Source of the DNA: Streptomyces sp. GKU 895 | GTDB lineage: Bacteria > Actinomycetota > Actinomycetes > Streptomycetales > Streptomycetaceae | Direction: 5' to 3' | Assembly (NCBI GenBank): GCA_002027195.1 | Contig: MWJO01000095.1 | Coordinates: 1 to 33,219, forward strand | DNA length: 33,219 nt | Shown here: positions 33,104-33,219 of the stretch, in pieces | Layout of the letters: the number at the start of each line of letters is the position of its first letter | Position numbering within the stretch: the first letter of the stretch is position 1 | The notes under the pieces: model-generated | The model's database searches: none | The model's input: the letters and a program-made list of their open reading frames with translations, nothing else | What the model was told of the DNA's origin: nothing | Made by a program: the position numbers and the translations under genes

Positions 33104-33202
33104 GTGATCATTCGAGTACGACAAGTCGCCGCCGTCTGTGCCCTCGGCGCCGCGCTCACCGCCTGCGCCGCCACCCCCCCAGGCGCCCCGCGCCGCGGCT
33201 GA
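33104..33202 (+). CDS. Lipoprotein N-terminus, broken at the right edge
   Basis: GTG at 33104 (AGGG just before) opens MIIRVRQVAAVCALGAALTA then Cys 21, a clear lipoprotein signal with lipobox LTAC. Only 32 residues are read before TGA at 33200. Streptomyces lipoproteins are far longer, so the gene is truncated, either by a frameshift at the C7 run (33174-33180) or by the junction near 33195 with unrelated sequence. The mature function cannot be inferred. Confidence 0.6.
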   Translation: MIIRVRQVAAVCALGAALTACAATPPGAPRRG

Positions 33203-33219
33203 CGTAGAGCTGGGTGTCG
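33195..33219 (-). pseudogene. Short minus-strand coding fragment at the right edge (metallophosphoesterase-like)
   Basis: Read on the minus strand, the last bases give DTQLYVSRG, which resembles the YVSRGLGTS segment near the C-terminus of bacterial metallophosphoesterases. The expected LGTS does not follow. Eight codons are too few for certainty, but the change of strand and content mirrors the left edge. Confidence 0.4.

Noticed and set aside
1..33219. bldA control through TTA codons
   Set aside because: The TTA triplets I noticed inside the main genes are out of frame (for example CGT-TAC, GGT-TAC); my scan was by eye and not exhaustive.
1..33219. A biosynthetic gene cluster or defence system
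   Set aside because: No core biosynthetic enzyme, restriction, toxin-antitoxin, phage or Cas protein was recognised; the FAD oxidoreductase stands alone.

Overview
The window is high-GC actinobacterial DNA, almost certainly Streptomyces. The reasons are the strong G/C third-position bias, many GTG starts, a conservon (CvnB-CvnC-CvnD), a short intergenic repeat that I associate with Streptomyces, and murC lying next to msrB away from a division cluster. Content is mostly core or near-core metabolism and regulation. I see no rRNA, tRNA, CRISPR array, transposase or secondary-metabolite core enzyme.

Layout, left to right. (1) 1-75 is a minus-strand TerD fragment joined to the 3' end of a conservon sensor kinase gene, followed by cvnB, cvnC and cvnD (339-1795, +). 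A 22-bp perfect hairpin separates these from (2) an Opu/ProVW-type quaternary-amine ABC transporter (1878-4335, -) with an ATPase and two permeases but no binding-protein gene. (3) A membrane flavo-redox operon (4461-7269, -) holds a ferric-reductase-like protein, a protein with two nearly identical FMN-binding domains, and the ApbE flavin transferase. A response regulator and histidine kinase pair diverges from it (7420-9583, +). (4) A DinB-like protein (9685-10239, +). (5) A sugar cluster (10218-16713, -): MFS transporter, two GH35 beta-galactosidase-family enzymes and a LacI regulator. A perfect palindromic operator overlaps the -10 box of its promoter. (6) An RraA/HMG-aldolase-like protein (+), a NarK-like MFS porter (-), a double alpha/beta-hydrolase membrane protein (+), an FAD oxidoreductase (-) and a small Cys-rich protein (+). 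(7) murC-msrB, a small USP-like protein and a RibD-C-type reductase (22602-25981, -), diverging from ZapE/AFG1 ATPase (26019-27143, +). (8) A mostly clean plus-strand run: beta-carbonic anhydrase plus SulP transporter, SPFH/band-7 protein, Tat-exported PhoX/DUF839 protein, PPK2, and the start of a lipoprotein gene that breaks at the right edge.

Sequence quality is the strongest caveat. About fourteen single-base frameshifts interrupt otherwise normal genes between positions 290 and about 26000, and both ends join fragments of unrelated genes. Several of the gaps look like CGGT read as CGT; the insertions lie mostly in short C or G runs. I read most of these as sequencing or assembly errors in what may be one entire contig, and I give gene spans that bridge them. 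The 26-33 kb part looks intact.

Biologically, the most interesting items are the CvnA/CvnB boundary, where a C7 tract would fuse kinase and roadblock frames; the tandem FMN-binding protein encoded beside its own flavin transferase; the LacI operator/promoter with an apparently leaderless transporter transcript; and the carbonic anhydrase/SulP pair. I did not find convincing evidence for a wholly new system.
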